Assembly: GCA_000708835.1 (NCBI GenBank)
Contig: DF237101.1
Location: forward strand, 89,516-153,515
Source: Klebsormidium nitens
Lineage: Eukaryota; Streptophyta; Klebsormidiophyceae; Klebsormidiales; Klebsormidiaceae
DNA: 64,000 bases
Direction: 5' to 3'
Shown here: positions 1-12,100 of the stretch, one piece after another
How the letters are laid out: each line of letters begins with the position of its first letter
Numbering within the stretch: position 1 is the first letter of the stretch
Translations under genes and position numbers: made by a program
Notes under the pieces: model-generated
Told to the model about the DNA's origin: nothing
Database searches by the model: none
What the model saw: the letters and a program-made list of their open reading frames with translations, nothing else

Positions 1-509
1 CCTGCGGTTGGAAAGCGCCCCTTGTCAGGATGAGAACAAAGCTTAAAAAAATTTTAAGCTATTGACTAGACTTGTAAATCTCTCCGTGTTTCTGTTGAGG
101 GCTTACAAGCTTGTGTCCGTAAAAACTCATCTGAAGCGCTCAAGATCAAAACTTCACAATGCCAAAGGGCTTGTCTCTCACGAGTTGGCAGCTTCTCCTC
201 TACTTCGCGAACCCGAACTGGAAGACTAGTCCAATAGATCTAGAAACCTCAACTACACTCCTCCGCTTTCAAACATTCTGGGGTGTCTAGGTTCGAATTG
301 GAGCGGTCGGGTAAGAAGGGACCAACGAAGAGCTGCTGCGAACACGGAGGAGAACCACATCACCCAGGGCAGATTGCAAGGGTAGATACCGTGCAGAATG
401 TGCGGAACAACCATCGGCCTGACTCCAAACATCATGATAGCAACCTGTCGCAGCGTCAGAATGGTGCTTCTTGCGGCGCGTATACTTCCTTCAGCTGGCT
501 GGCCCCCAC
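1..509. other. No gene recognised
   Basis: I see no supported coding exon here. Further exons of the minus-strand gene at 510-1346 could lie in this stretch or beyond the window edge, but none could be joined in phase. Confidence 0.4.
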
Positions 510-1346
510 CTTTTGGCAGCAAACGCTAGGATTCTTTGGCGCGACTTCCCCTCCTGCTCGCCGGTTGCAATACTGTAAAGGACATCTCCTACGATGCTGT
601 TTGGTCCGGACGCAACTTGTCCAGGATCGTCCAGCTCGTCCGCGATGGGGTCCTTCTCTTCTGCGTCTGTAAAAGCAAACTGCTAACGTGAAGTGGTGGC
701 AACCTTAGCTCACTGACTTGCCCCACTATCTTACATTTTCAAAAGTATGGTGGTGCATTTAGTTGCAGAGAACTTTCTTAAAAAGTGGTCAAGTGAAAAG
801 CATAGCTCAGATCATGTTCCTGAAGGTGGGCAGTACCTCAGATACCTTCATGATCTATGGACGTCCTGAATCAGGGCGACAAAGAACCTGATTACATTGG
901 TTGCAATTTCAGCATATTTACTTGGATCCATCTGCCTTCATCGTCAAACCAATTCACATGCACCCTAAACGAGATTGCAGGAGATTAGGGTTTTGTACGT
1001 TGCACTGCTTACCTGGAACATTCTTCGCCTCATCATACTCCCTTTCCTCCTTCTCAGCCCCCTCGTCTCCTTCTTGCACATCTGCCAACTCTGCACTGAT
1101 CTCGCTGCTCTGTTGCACCTGCTGAACCACGCTTGGCTCTGAAAATGCATTCCAATCAGGCTTTTCCTCTTCTGACGCTGCATCTGTGATTGTAATTTCT
1201 TCCTTCAAGATGCTCGGCTCCTGTGGCCCATCCGCTGAGGGCTCGTCCAATGGAAGCCTGGACGCGAGAGCTGCGAACTCATCGGCCCCATTGACCACGT
1301 CAGGCTCGGTGCTGAACGGATCTTCCCTTGCGCCCTCCATTTTCAT
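510..1346 (-). CDS. Partial acidic protein, 5' two exons
   Basis: Two minus-strand exons join in phase. Exon 1 (1346-1013) begins MKMEGAREDPFSTEPD, although an ATG at 1340 is also possible. It ends at a CAG|GTAAGC donor in phase 1. Exon 2 (666-510) follows a TTTTACAG acceptor and supplies the two bases that complete an Asp codon. The product is rich in Glu and Asp and low in complexity. It contains DPFS and PDWNAF and then a basic segment, RQRILAFAAKR. After that comes either a GT donor at 509-508 or a stop at 491-493. No catalytic motif is visible. The acidic leader followed by a basic helix might be the N-terminus of a larger plant protein, but I do not recognise the family. The gene is divergent from the UBE3D-like gene at 2881, with the MITE cluster between them. 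Confidence 0.5.
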
Positions 1347-1526
1347 GAACAATATCAATGACATTGACAATGTGGAGATGCATGGAATAAAGTTGGAAAA
1401 CACCACTGAATAATGATTAGCTCAACCGCTTATACTGTCCCCCGGGGCGAGATAGCTCAGACTGGATTCCCGGTGCAAGAACAGCTAGGGAACTAGGAAG
1501 GTCTTCCAAGTCACTAACACTCTCCA

Positions 1527-1950
1527 CAGTCAGTACGCACGCTCTTGGACCCGCCAGAAAAAGTTCGGAANNNNNNNNNNNNNNNNNNNNNNNNNNNNNN
1601 NNNNNNNNNNNNNNNNNNNNNNNNNNNNNNNNNNNNNNNNNNNNNNNNNNNNNNNNNNNNNNNNNNNNNNNNNNNNNNNNNNNNNNNNNNNNNNNNNNNN
1701 NNNNNNNNNNNNNNNNNNNNNNNNNNNNNNNNNNNNNNNNNNNNNNNNNNNNNNNNNNNNNNNNNNNNNNNNNNNNNNNNNNNNNNNNNNNNNNNNNNNN
1801 NNAATGCGGACCCTAAAGTTTGCTGGCGACGCCTCAGGTTCTTAGAGTGAGGCGTCGCCGCGTTTCCGAACTTTTGTCTTAACACAGCCTGCCAACTGGG
1901 CACAGAAAAGGACGGTGGTGTCAAAGCCCCAGAAGCGTGCGTACTGACTG
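1527..1950. mobile_element. MITE copy 1 (contains assembly gap)
   Basis: The copy is bounded by a 17-bp terminal inverted repeat, CAGTCAGTACGCACGCT at 1527-1543 and its complement ending at 1950. It is flanked on both sides by TCCA (1523-1526 and 1951-1954), a candidate 4-bp target duplication. The readable part matches the reverse complement of the neighbouring copy at 1978-2262. No transposase is encoded. Confidence 0.75.
1571..1802. other. Assembly gap (232 N)
   Basis: This is a run of 232 N inside MITE copy 1. The equivalent stretch of the intact inverted copy is 2128-2211, only 84 bp. The gap is therefore probably over-sized or a fixed scaffolding estimate, and it lies where a long palindrome would disrupt assembly. 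Confidence 0.95.
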
Positions 1951-1977
1951 TCCACCGGCCTGGAACATTATAAACAC

Positions 1978-2262
1978 CAGTCAGTACGCACGCTTCTGGG
2001 GCTTTGACATCACCGTCCTTTTCTGTGCCCAGTTGGCAGGCTGTGTTAAGACAAAAGTTCGGGAACGCGGCGACGCCCTCACTTTAATTACCTGAGGGCG
2101 TCGTCAGCAAACTTTAGGGTCCGCATTTGCGGTTGCCAAAGAGCATTTAATGCTAACCACATCGGACGATCCAAAGGGTCAAAGTTGGGGGCTGCCCCCA
2201 TCGATCGACGGTTCCGAACTTTTTCTGGCGGGTCCAATGGCAAGAGCGTGCGTACTGACTGA
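1978..2262. mobile_element. MITE copy 2, intact, inverted to copy 1
   Basis: This 285-bp element starts CAGTCAGTACGCACGC and ends with the inverted form at 2262. It is flanked by ACAC on both sides (1974-1977 and 2263-2266). It lies 27 bp from copy 1 in opposite orientation, so together they form a long palindrome. It has no coding capacity. The 4-bp duplication and CAG terminus do not allow a confident superfamily. Confidence 0.8.
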
Positions 2263-2374
2263 CACCGGTCGCTCGCCAGCCTGCTTGGAGTGGCCGGTCC
2301 TACGAGTGAAATATAAGGCCATTTTGACATATAGTAAAACCACTGCATGCGGGACAGGTCAGCTCAGCCTCATG

Positions 2375-2573
2375 ACTGCGATAACTCTCGTGTGACCTAA
2401 GAGGCGTGTGACCTAAGATAGGCACCCGGGGGACGGGTGGGGTTGGTATGGTGGTTAGGGTGGGTTGGGGTGCGGAGCGGGTGATTATTTGTGTTAGGTT
2501 TTTAGTTTGAAGTGCCCGGGTAACTCGTATCTTAGGTCACACGCCCGTTAGGTCACACGAGAGTTACCGGTAT
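2375..2573. mobile_element. Foldback element FB1 (MULE-like MITE)
   Basis: The element is flanked by the exact 9-bp repeat AGCCTCATG (2366-2374 and 2574-2582). Its ends carry TAACTCTC. Each arm holds two copies of GTGTGACCTAA, and the right arm is the inverse of the left. The middle is a G-rich core containing GGGACGGGTGG and GTGCGGAGCGGGTGATTA, which recurs in five other elements in this window. It has no coding capacity. A 9-bp duplication is typical of Mutator-like elements. Confidence 0.85.
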
Positions 2574-2880
2574 AGCCTCATGCAGGTCAGCTGAGAAAGT
2601 GAGAGGTCGAGCAGAGCAGGTAGAGCTAGGCGTTTCCAATGCCCTTCAATTCAAGTTCACGAGCTCTTGAAGGCCCCACACAAGCGATCTCAGACTGGAG
2701 GATTGGCACAACAGTTTTGCCACATTGCAGCGCAGATTAACTCGTTCTCCGGTGAATTCAAGGAGCACCACCACCACCACCTTCAATTGACATCAGCGCC
2801 ACCACTTTCCTCATCTCTCCATATCAAGAAAGTTGCATCACAGCATTGGTGCATTCAATGTCAAATGCTGACACTTAGAA

Positions 2881-5800
2881 ATGGCGGAAGAAACGGAATT
2901 GGCTGTCAGCATTCCCTGTGCTTACACCATAGAAGCCCTCATCAAGCTCAAAGTGATCCGGGTGTTTGTGTACGCTAGGCTCGATTGCGTTCATGACCAC
3001 CCCCAGAACCAAAGAACCGAGTGCCAACTCGATAGCAATAAGGATAGCACTGAATGTCCCAGCTCAGTGGTTCCTTCTATGACTGGGGCTGAAGTTGCCC
3101 TGGTTGATAAGGGGGGAGCGACAGTCATCCAAGTTTCTATTGCGGACTCTCGAGCAGACTCTTGTAGAAAGCAACGTCGTATGATTTCTCTGCCGGAAGA
3201 AGTGGTGATTGACAGACAGTCTCTGAGTGTCATCGAGCGCCCCGACCACCTGGAGCTGAAGTTGCAGATTGTGGCATCGCTTGGTGAGGGCAACTGGGGA
3301 GCCGGGAGCAGCTCAAGCAACACCGAGATGAAGACGTTCCAGGAGAAAGGGTGCTTTGCATGTGGAGGGTGCGGACAGCCTGTAGTAGAACAAGGAATCA
3401 AGTGAGTGCTCAATCGATGACTACAAATGATGAGAGGCATGTCTCTCAGATTCTGACAAGTGTTTCATGCTAAGATCGATCAAGTGTCCCACACAAAGAT
3501 CTGTTGATGTTACTCACGAGCTTGTTAGCTAAAGTATGATTGACTTTTACATGCCTGTCAGCTAGTTGGTATTGAGCTGAAGCTATTAGTAAGAGGAGCT
3601 GAAGCTGTGTCATACCATGAAATTCGCAGACTACACATTTTGGAGAATCATTCCTTTTACTCGTCAGGATGTTGCGGCCGTCCCTGAAAGACCTCTCACC
3701 CAGCTAATGAACTATTCACCTGTTCCTTGGTGCGTAAATACTTCGATGGCTTTGGTGGACGAAATCGGTCTCACAGTGTCCCTGAGAGCTAGGCAGAGTT
3801 TCTGTTGCCAGGTTTCTAAGGCTTCGATCCTAGCACTGTGCTCCTCCAATATTGGATTATTTCGTATAGTGTCCACTTGCAGACTCCCTTGGCGGTTGTC
3901 AAAGACGCCTTGGACGCGTTCCAGCCACAGATCATTGTTGTCTCCTCCAATCTGTTCCATCTTGGGTTACATACAAGGACGGTATGAACAAGGACTTCCT
4001 GATCGAAGAAGCATAAAAGTTGCACTATCAACCCTGTCAATCAAGTACCTACCTCCTGAGAAGAGGCAATCTCTCGGCTCAACCGTCCAGCTTTCTCACC
4101 GCTTGAGTCCTGATTGCAGGCACTTCTTCCCGATGCCGTCTGAGAACTGGGAAGAGCTCGCAGACCACTGGTTCGATCTGCAATGTGGGTGCGGTGGGCC
4201 CGTCAAAGCTTCGAACCTGGCCCGGAAAGTGCAAGCGCGCTTGGTCCCAACTCGAGCCACGTGCCTCGTAGGCACCACGAGCTACTTGCTGCATGAAAGC
4301 GACCTTGTCGCAAGCGGTGGACAGAAGGAAAGGGAATGGGGCTCTCTGCCAAATGGCCTCCCGGTTGGAAACCAGCCTCTCAACACGGAGAGAGCAGTTA
4401 CGGAGTCGTTGGAAAGAAGCTCGAGCGATGGAGCTGGTTCTTCAGAGGGTGATGCCACGTCACGGGAGGTTTTGCAGCGGCGACGACAGAGTGTCATGCA
4501 TGTTACAGACGAGCAGTCGCTTTACAGTGCAGCAACAATGAGCCCTGCATTTGAGACGCCTGAGTCCGTTCCAATTCAACGAAACAACAGTCAGGATGAG
4601 GATTGTGAGCCGACCGCCTCCAAAAGCGAACCAAGCAACGAGTTCGACAGCAGTCGTTTGGACGAAGGAAGAGAAGAGGAGAGTGGTGTGGCTCCTGCTT
4701 CGTGCTGTGGACACGTGGAGTCGGCTGCTGACGTGGCAGTCGAGCTGGCGCCGGAACGCATTCAGGAGCTGGCAGAAGGGCCGATTGAGGTAACGAAAGT
4801 GAACACTGTGATTCCGAAGGTCTCTCACTTTTTCTCTTCCGGGCGAGGTTATTCATTGAGTGCTCTGTCCACTTATTCGAAGGTACTGCGCTTGTCTTTC
4901 AGGTGAATATTGCCTGTGCTTCGAGGAAGTTCTTCCCTATGCTTCGAGGAAGTTCTTCCGCCTCTATTCAATTTTTGGCTGCAGTCTTCTACGCATAGAT
5001 TCAAAAGCGTTTGTGATCCCAACGGTTATCGTCATTGTGACCTTCGCAGCATAGGGGCGAGCGTCTCAATCACTGCCGATCAGTATCCATGGGCTTCTTT
5101 GAACAGATTCTTGGACCTCCTCGAGGACCTTTACAACAACCACGTGACAAAGTGCCTATCTTTAGATCTTTCAGTTGCAAAGCATGAAAATCTGCAGTCA
5201 GTCGGTTGAAAGGGAACTTTCTCAAACGTGTCCAAAAGTGGGACTTCTCGTGAACCTCATCGAATCCTGATAAATCTCGTTAAGCCTCGTCGGCTTCCTA
5301 ATCGACTTGCAAACGGACGTGCAGCCGACCGAGCCCCTCACGGGCGCCCACAAGTGGATCCGCGTCCGTTGCCCCTGCTGCACGGAAACGCTAGGAGTGC
5401 GTCGAGCCACAGGTCAGGCTTCCTTCCGTTTCTTGCCCGTTCCGTTCCGTTGGTCGCCCAGGTCGGTTCATGCAGTGAAGCTGGACCTTGTACTTACACT
5501 GAGGATCCTCTTCGATCGGGGCTCCTTCTCTTGCCGCTCTCTGCAACCCCTTTCGAATTGAAAATCAACCTCACCAAGCCCAGGTTGGCTTGCCTTACCG
5601 ATGGTTGTATTCTTCTGATTCGTTGGGCCATTCCGCTCGTCCACTCCTCTGTCGGGACCACCGTTCCGTTCGCTTGATTCCCCATGCTGTCCCACGCTAG
5701 GCTCGCAGACGTGCGGACGAGCCAATCACCTGGAAGCAACACTTCCACTTTCTTCTCTGCGCCGCTTCCATGGAACTCGACACACCTTTGAAAGCTTGCG

Positions 5801-7237
5801 TTTCTTCCTACGTTGGAAGTTGCCCCGTGAACTGGAGCTAACGTCGGCATGACGTCATCCGTGTGCAGAGGACCAAACGACAGCCAGCCCAGGCGTGTAT
5901 CTTTTCAAGCACCGTGTGGTACTGTGCGGGGGAGCCTCGACTTCACCAAGTCGAAAGATCACGTGAGTCTGCATCTCGTCTGGCTTGTTGGGTAGAAATG
6001 AGTGCACGTGATCATAGTTGTTTTGCCGTCCTAATCTGCTAAAAGTGAAAAGCGCCAGCCTCTCGGGAATAACCGCTCTGCCCGTGTCACATCTGCCCGT
6101 GGTTTGATTCTGTAACCCCGCGTGTTAGAGGACTGTATTCGTGGTCCGCTCACTTCACCTTGGTCGTTGGACTTTTCAGCCAGAAGTTTTGCTTTCTCAG
6201 TGCTTCGTTCTGTTTTTGCATCGGTTACACCTGCATTGCCGGCGAACAGTTCAAATTCTGCCTCTTCAACGCTGTCCGTTCCTTCCCTAGGGCTTCATCC
6301 GTCTGCGGTTCTCACTGACTGTTCAAATCGCTCTGTTCAGAATCAGATACGGTTCGTTCGCTACTGCGACGAACAGAACCCCCCAGCCCGATTAGCAAAC
6401 GACAAATGAAACGTTGCTGTCTTCAGCTAATCCGCATCTCGTCTGCCAGGCGCGAGGCCCTGTTGGCACACTTCTCGGCACGGCTCCAGCAGGCCGCGGA
6501 GCAGAGCCTCTGCTCGCGCTTCCTTCTACAAGGCCTCCTCACCGGAAAGCCGTACTGCCACGTCACGGTCCTCAGCCGAGAGACGTTTGTCTGGAGCGGC
6601 CTTTTAAACGGGAGCGGCGACGGCAGCCAACGGTCGCAGGGTTTGAAGGTTCTTCTGACATACCCATCGGACGCCGTGGCGGGGTGAGTAAGAATCTGGA
6701 TTTGTATGTTGAGCAGACAATGCTCTTTTATTGATGGTGGAGAGAAACAGTGACCTACTCTCAGTTTTTCAGTCGTTAGGTCGACAATGCGTTTCGACCG
6801 GGTTGGTAAGGTACGGGAATCCAACTTTCGCAGGCGCGAGCGTACGAGTTTAGTTCACCAATCAGTGCCCCGAGTGTGAAGCGACCCATTTCGATTTGCC
6901 CAGGAGCGGAGTTGCCAAAAGCTGTCTGGTCATGGCACGGCTTCGTCTTCTTACATGAACATGGCTCAGATACGGTGTGCTGGAATTTAAGTGCTGTAGA
7001 CGCAGTTACAAATATTATTTGTCTCGTAGCAAAGAGCGGACTTCCTCGCTGGAAACACATACGGATTGCGCTTCCGCCTGCAGCACGCCCGCGGATCCGA
7101 AGCGGAGTAACCAGTTCGAGAGAGTCTTCCTTCTAGAGGACGACGCAGAGGAGCTGCTTCGCATCCTGGTCGCCAACAATGAGAAGTACCCGCTGTCGTG
7201 TCGAACCCTTAACCGTGCATCGCTGAGCTTCCTATAG
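2881..7237 (+). CDS. UBE3D-like (HECT-like) E3 ubiquitin ligase
   Basis: Six exons join in phase to give 635 residues: 2881-3401, 4120-4882, 5325-5412, 5869-5962, 6450-6683 and 7030-7237. The start is the ATG at 2881. Family landmarks appear in order: ERPDHLELKL (about 118-127), CFACGGCGQP (about 157), MPSENWEELADHWF (about 178), WIRVRCPCC in the third exon, GVYLFKHRVVLC in the fourth, and KPYCHVTVLSRETFVW followed by EELLRILV near the C-terminus. Human UBE3D binds the E2 enzyme UBE2C and has HECT-like activity; a role in protein ubiquitination is inferred here by family. The protein is longer than usual because of an acidic, Ser-rich stretch at about residues 230-410 in exon 2. Exon 2 could alternatively extend to a CAG|GTGAAT donor at 4914. 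Intron 2 starts just before a 20-bp direct repeat at about 4918-4957. Confidence 0.85.
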
Positions 7238-8897
7238 GGAGAGTACGAACCGTAGGCAGTTTACAAATCTTCGTAAGCTATCTTGGCAGCTTGACCTGGC
7301 AGCGGCGCTCAAGCTCCGAATATTGATCACCCGGAAGCAATGGGTCGACATACTATTTTCAGTCAATCGAAATATGACTCTATTGACCCGGATCCGGACT
7401 CCGACAAGGGGAAGGTCCTTGCTTCTCTGATTTACAGCCAGTCAGTTGTGTGTAACAAGATCTTGGTATCTAGCTCGACCAGGAGATTGACTCCCTGGCA
7501 CCAATCACTAGCGCACGGACACCCACTTTACATGCTCAACTACAATGTGCCGTTTAGTATTCAAGTCCGACTTCATGTTATTGCTTGGGAGGGGAAAAGC
7601 GGCGAGGCGCGACGGATGCCACGCCGCGGGCCATTCGCGCCTGGGCTGCGCGGCGGCCAATTGTAAGTAATGGAATTCTGTGCGTGCTGAACTGCATACC
7701 ACATGGCACTGTTCAATTAAGATTGGAGTCACGTACGTCAGCTACAGTCCGGAAAATTGATCGTCGGTATGATCTTTATGGTTAAGCTCACAGTGAGCTC
7801 AGAGTTTCATTGAGTTTCCGCTGGCCCATGCAGCGGTATTCGGGTATCAAGTTGTTACCGTCTCCAACATAACGCTTGCATGAAACGATATTGGCACTTT
7901 ACTTGGCATGGTACATAGGCACTTGAATGTGCGAGTTTTACGTGCGCGGGCCACAATCGATCACTGTAACACGTCCAAATGAAGCCGGACTCACCATGCT
8001 GCCATGAATTAGTATACATTCTTGTAAGTATGGCACGATTGCATGGCGGCTGCTTGGTGAGTAGGAGCCATGAGCCGGATTGAATGCTAGCTCGATTCAC
8101 TATCGACAGCCCTTGACTGATTCCTGTTCCTCATGAATGCTATTAGCAAGACGTCTCGATTTTCAGCAGCGCGCGGTATACATCGAAATTACATTCGATG
8201 CAGCCATGCAGTTGATCTGGAAATAGGTACTGTCGAGGCGTTATTCTTCAGGGCTTTGTAGTACGCGGCCGTGGTGAGTCCTGGACCAGTCTCATGGAAC
8301 CTCGCGATTTGCGCCAGGCATCCGAGATGTTCATCAGGCCTGGCAATTTCGATTGTAAGTCTACATTGTTAATTGTTTGACCAAATATCAGTCCTCTTTA
8401 GTACTTATCCGCACAGATTCGAAACTGAAACCTCGTTCATTGAACTGGTGACCTGAGCTCACATAACAATACGCGCTCTCGCTATTCCTGCTTGACTTTG
8501 AATTTTTTGACCCCGCAAGCAGCCCCCGCTGTGCAACTTGCGGCGCGCAGTGTGATCCAGTCTGTGCATGCAGCTATCCTCAGTACTGTCGCGCTCTTCG
8601 CTTTACCTCGCTTCACTTGCTTAACCTAATGACCGAGCTACTTGATTGATCTACGGTTCACATGGTACATTATGGACATACCGACAGATGCTTAAAGTTT
8701 GACTCTAATGCAAGCGCCCCTCATCCAAGCAAGACTGCTGTTTTGACGGATTTTGGTTGACGCGGGTTGGCACTTTTTCTACACCCAGCGGACATTTGGA
8801 CGCGCCTTCTCAGCAGCAGCCGTCGTCCGCAACAGAGAGCGACGCGTTGCCACTGGCGACCTAGTAACTGGAGTCCGACTTTGACGGTCCCCTCGCA
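7238..8897. other. Intergenic, no gene recognised
   Basis: This stretch lies between convergent genes and should contain the 3' untranslated regions of both. I see no supported coding exon or strong repeat. Confidence 0.5.
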
Positions 8898-9098
8898 ATA
8901 CCGGTAACGCCCATTTTACATGAGAGCCATTGCACTTAGGATCCAAGCTACCCGGGCGGACAAACTAAATTCCCTAACCAACAGCATCACCCGCTCCGCA
9001 CCCGAACCCATTCTAACCACCAAACTAACACTACCCGTCTCCCGGGCGCCAATCTTGAGTGAAATGGCTCTTAATCGAAATGGGAGTTACCAGAATTG
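8898..9098. mobile_element. Foldback element FB2 (reverse orientation)
   Basis: The arms are inverted around AGAGCCATT and CCCGGGCG motifs. The core is the reverse complement of the family core (ATCACCCGCTCCGCACCCGA). The left end reads ATACCGGTAAC, matching the right terminus of FB1. The flanks share CCTCGCA (8891-8897 and 9099-9105), a degraded 9-bp duplication. The element sits about 90 bp downstream of the histidine kinase stop. Confidence 0.75.
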
Positions 9099-9184
9099 CC
9101 TCGCAGACCAGGTAAAGGGGCGACCAAGGACTGCACTTGGAGGGGCAAAGCGTCGCCGAAGCCACGTGGGCGCCCACGCCCTCA

Positions 9185-12100
9185 TTACGTCAGCGCTCCT
9201 TGCTTGACGAAGCTCTTGATGGTGCTTACCAGCAACGGCATGTTGATCGGTTTCGTGAGGTACCTGGCATGAGGAAAGTAGCCAGGATGCTTGAAAGAGT
9301 CCCCGGAGCCTTCCATTATTTGCAGAAGAGAACCGACTCGCGTGCGTCGCAAATTGCGCAAAGGGAACGAACAAAGAAGGTGTCAAACGTGCCTGTTTTC
9401 AGAACGGGCAAAATTGGCCGGTCAACGATTCAAGGTCTCGTGATTCTGAAACGGGAACAAACTGCCCGTTTTTTTTGATATCGAAAGAGGGTGCCATCCG
9501 AGACGTCAGACTTTTTGTTAGAGCTTGAATCCACCCTGGCAGGACCGCTTTGCACAAGCAAGCATGGCGGCAGCATGGGTCTAGCGCGACTCCTTTTGTT
9601 TACTGACACACACTCGGCACCGCCGAAATGGATCAGAGCAGCCCAGAGTACGTCCCCAATTGTGATTAATCACCAGGGGTAGAGAAACATGCAAGTACAG
9701 AGGGGAAAAGACATTCTTCGTTGCTTAATACCTCACGTCTCAAGCCTCAAGCGGAAACTATTACAGCTTCTCCCGAGCAACCTGCCAGTTTTAGTGGGAA
9801 AATTGGTCTAAGTTAGTCAGTCTGCTGATGAGTGAAATTAGTCTAAGTTAGATGACACTAAAACTGGCAGGTTGCTCGGGAGAAGCTGTAATCACATAGA
9901 AACACGGCGCGCGTTTTCTCACCCGTCCATCCCGACCCCCAGGCACTTCTCTTTGTCAGTCGCCATTGCGTGCGCTGCACGAGAGCCACAGCGCAGATCA
10001 TAGAATCAGGTCGTCGCTTCCGGCAGGAAACTCAAGAAAGACAATAGTAAGCCGAGAGAATAGTAAGGTAACCGCACTGGGACGGGTAGGGTTGGTTTGG
10101 TGGTTAGTGTGGGTACGGGTGCGGAGCAGGTGTATTTTTGGGTTAGGGTTTTTAGTGTTAGTCGGAGCTTATCAGTATCTTGGCTTACTATTATCTTTCT
10201 TGAGAGTTATGCTTCCGGCGTTCTCGGACAGCCAAATGGTGGTCAATTCTCTTCTTACGTCTTTTTGCTGACAACCGGCGGAGGCGGTCACCCCACTCTA
10301 CTTACTAGTCTAGTAAATCCTGCTTGGTTGAGGGAAGAGCTTTCGTTGAAACGCGAGGTTAGATTCACGGAGCGAAAACCTCTACCAGCGAGTCAACTGT
10401 GATCCGTCACTGTTTCTTGTTTCTTCTTTGAAGAGACCAGCTAGTGATGCGAGGCTGCATCCCATTAATCGAAAGTTTCTTCGTTCTACAACGCGGGCTG
10501 CATCACAGGTGCTTGAAATAGAATAATGACGGGTAACACATTCAGTTACGAACCCTTCACTAAACAAGATAATGTACGGGATATTCAATCTGGGGTAAAC
10601 AAATAACGGGAGAATCGTTTAAGAGAAATCTTTGATGTTGGATATTTGCTGAATAACTCCTCCCCTTTCAGGAACCTCGCAAGACTTGGAACGTCGAAAG
10701 AAGGGACTTTCTGCTATGCTGACACTCCGTTCGAAGCCAACCATTGTTCTCGGGCCCACCGTGCCACAAAACAAACCGCAGAACAAATCCGGCACCAGAG
10801 GAGTTCCAAGGCCCAGAGTGGAAGCGAAAACTGCCAACGAGACTGATGCGCACGTGAATCCTCGATCCGCAAACGTTATGTTCTTTCCTGGAGCTCACCC
10901 GTTAAAGCTACGATGGGCACGTGCACTTTCTCCCCCTTCTCTAGTTCCCGGATCTCGGTCGTGGCGCCGTAGCCGTCCAGCACCGGCATCTGGCAGTCCA
11001 TGAGAACTAGATCGAAGCAGCCGGACGTCCGCAAGGCCTCGGCCAGGGCGTCCGCGGGGGGTCCAAATTCGGACAGCGAGGGAGGGGCTTTTTGGGCGTT
11101 CAGTTGGAGCTCCATCGCGGCCAAGATGGCGTTCACCGCCTGCGGAATACAAGAATTTCTGGAATAATTTTCTTGGGTCTATTCATCGGGAAACGGTGTG
11201 AAGAACTCGTCTAGTTCTTGGGATCCAGGAAATTGGGAGTTGGAAGTGCCGGGCTCTTCTCAACTTGAAGACTGCGAGATCAGAAGCGTTTTGGGGGCAG
11301 CTTGAGTCACCGTTGGCTCCGGCGCAGAGGAAAGAGATACTTTGACGTTGAGAGAGCATTTTCCAGGGAGCCAGACAGGGCTGTTATGTTGACTGGGGCT
11401 TCTTCGTTCAGCTTGCTCCAGATCTTACCCAATCTATTGCATAGACGGCCCTCCATCCCTGCCATCTGTGCCCGACGAAGCACAAAAAGCAAACCAGTAA
11501 AGATTCTCATTTTGGAACACATCCCAACAGTTTCTTGCCTATTGTGCACTGTCACGTAAACTGGAAGGGGCGGACAAGCGGACACCAACTCCGACTTTTT
11601 TCTTCTGAACACGACTCATCGCCAAATTCGCTCTTAAGCAAGCCTGTGTCATCTGTGGTGCTCCTCCACTCCGCAAAATCTTGGTCACCAGGAGCTTCTG
11701 AAAGAGGTATGACTCAAAACGCAGCTTTTCAAGCTATCCATAAAAGCTGTTTCCCGTCTAAGCAAATACACAGAGAGAAGAGAGCCAGCAATAAAACCTC
11801 TCTGGACATGCTTCCCATCCTATCTCCGTTTCAGAATTGGAAGCCCGAATGAAGTGATCGTGCTTGGCACTGCTTTGATCTCACCTGCCGCCCGTTCTCG
11901 ACCGCAAACACACGCGCCCCGACTCTGGTCAGAATCGTCGTCGCCAGCTTTCGCAGCAGTACCGTATCTTCCACGATCAAAATGTGCACACCCGCGAGCG
12001 GCAGGCCCTCTCCCCCGGGCTCCCCTCCAGGTTTGCCAGTCGCCTTGACCTTACCCGGTTGCTTCTCACCGGTCACCTCTTGACTGACGCTCGCTTCTGC

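Noticed and set aside
1527-2262. A single long palindromic element
   Set aside because: Each half has its own complete terminal repeats and its own 4-bp flanking duplication, so two separate insertions explain it better.
5228-5850. Overlapping frames on both strands in UBE3D introns
   Set aside because: Only 5325-5412 fits phase and family (RCPCC). The remaining frames have no supporting splice sites or similarity.
9137-9478. Plus-strand frame of 113 codons
   Set aside because: It is opposite the last kinase exon (9263-9185), which completes the receiver with YLTKPI in phase.
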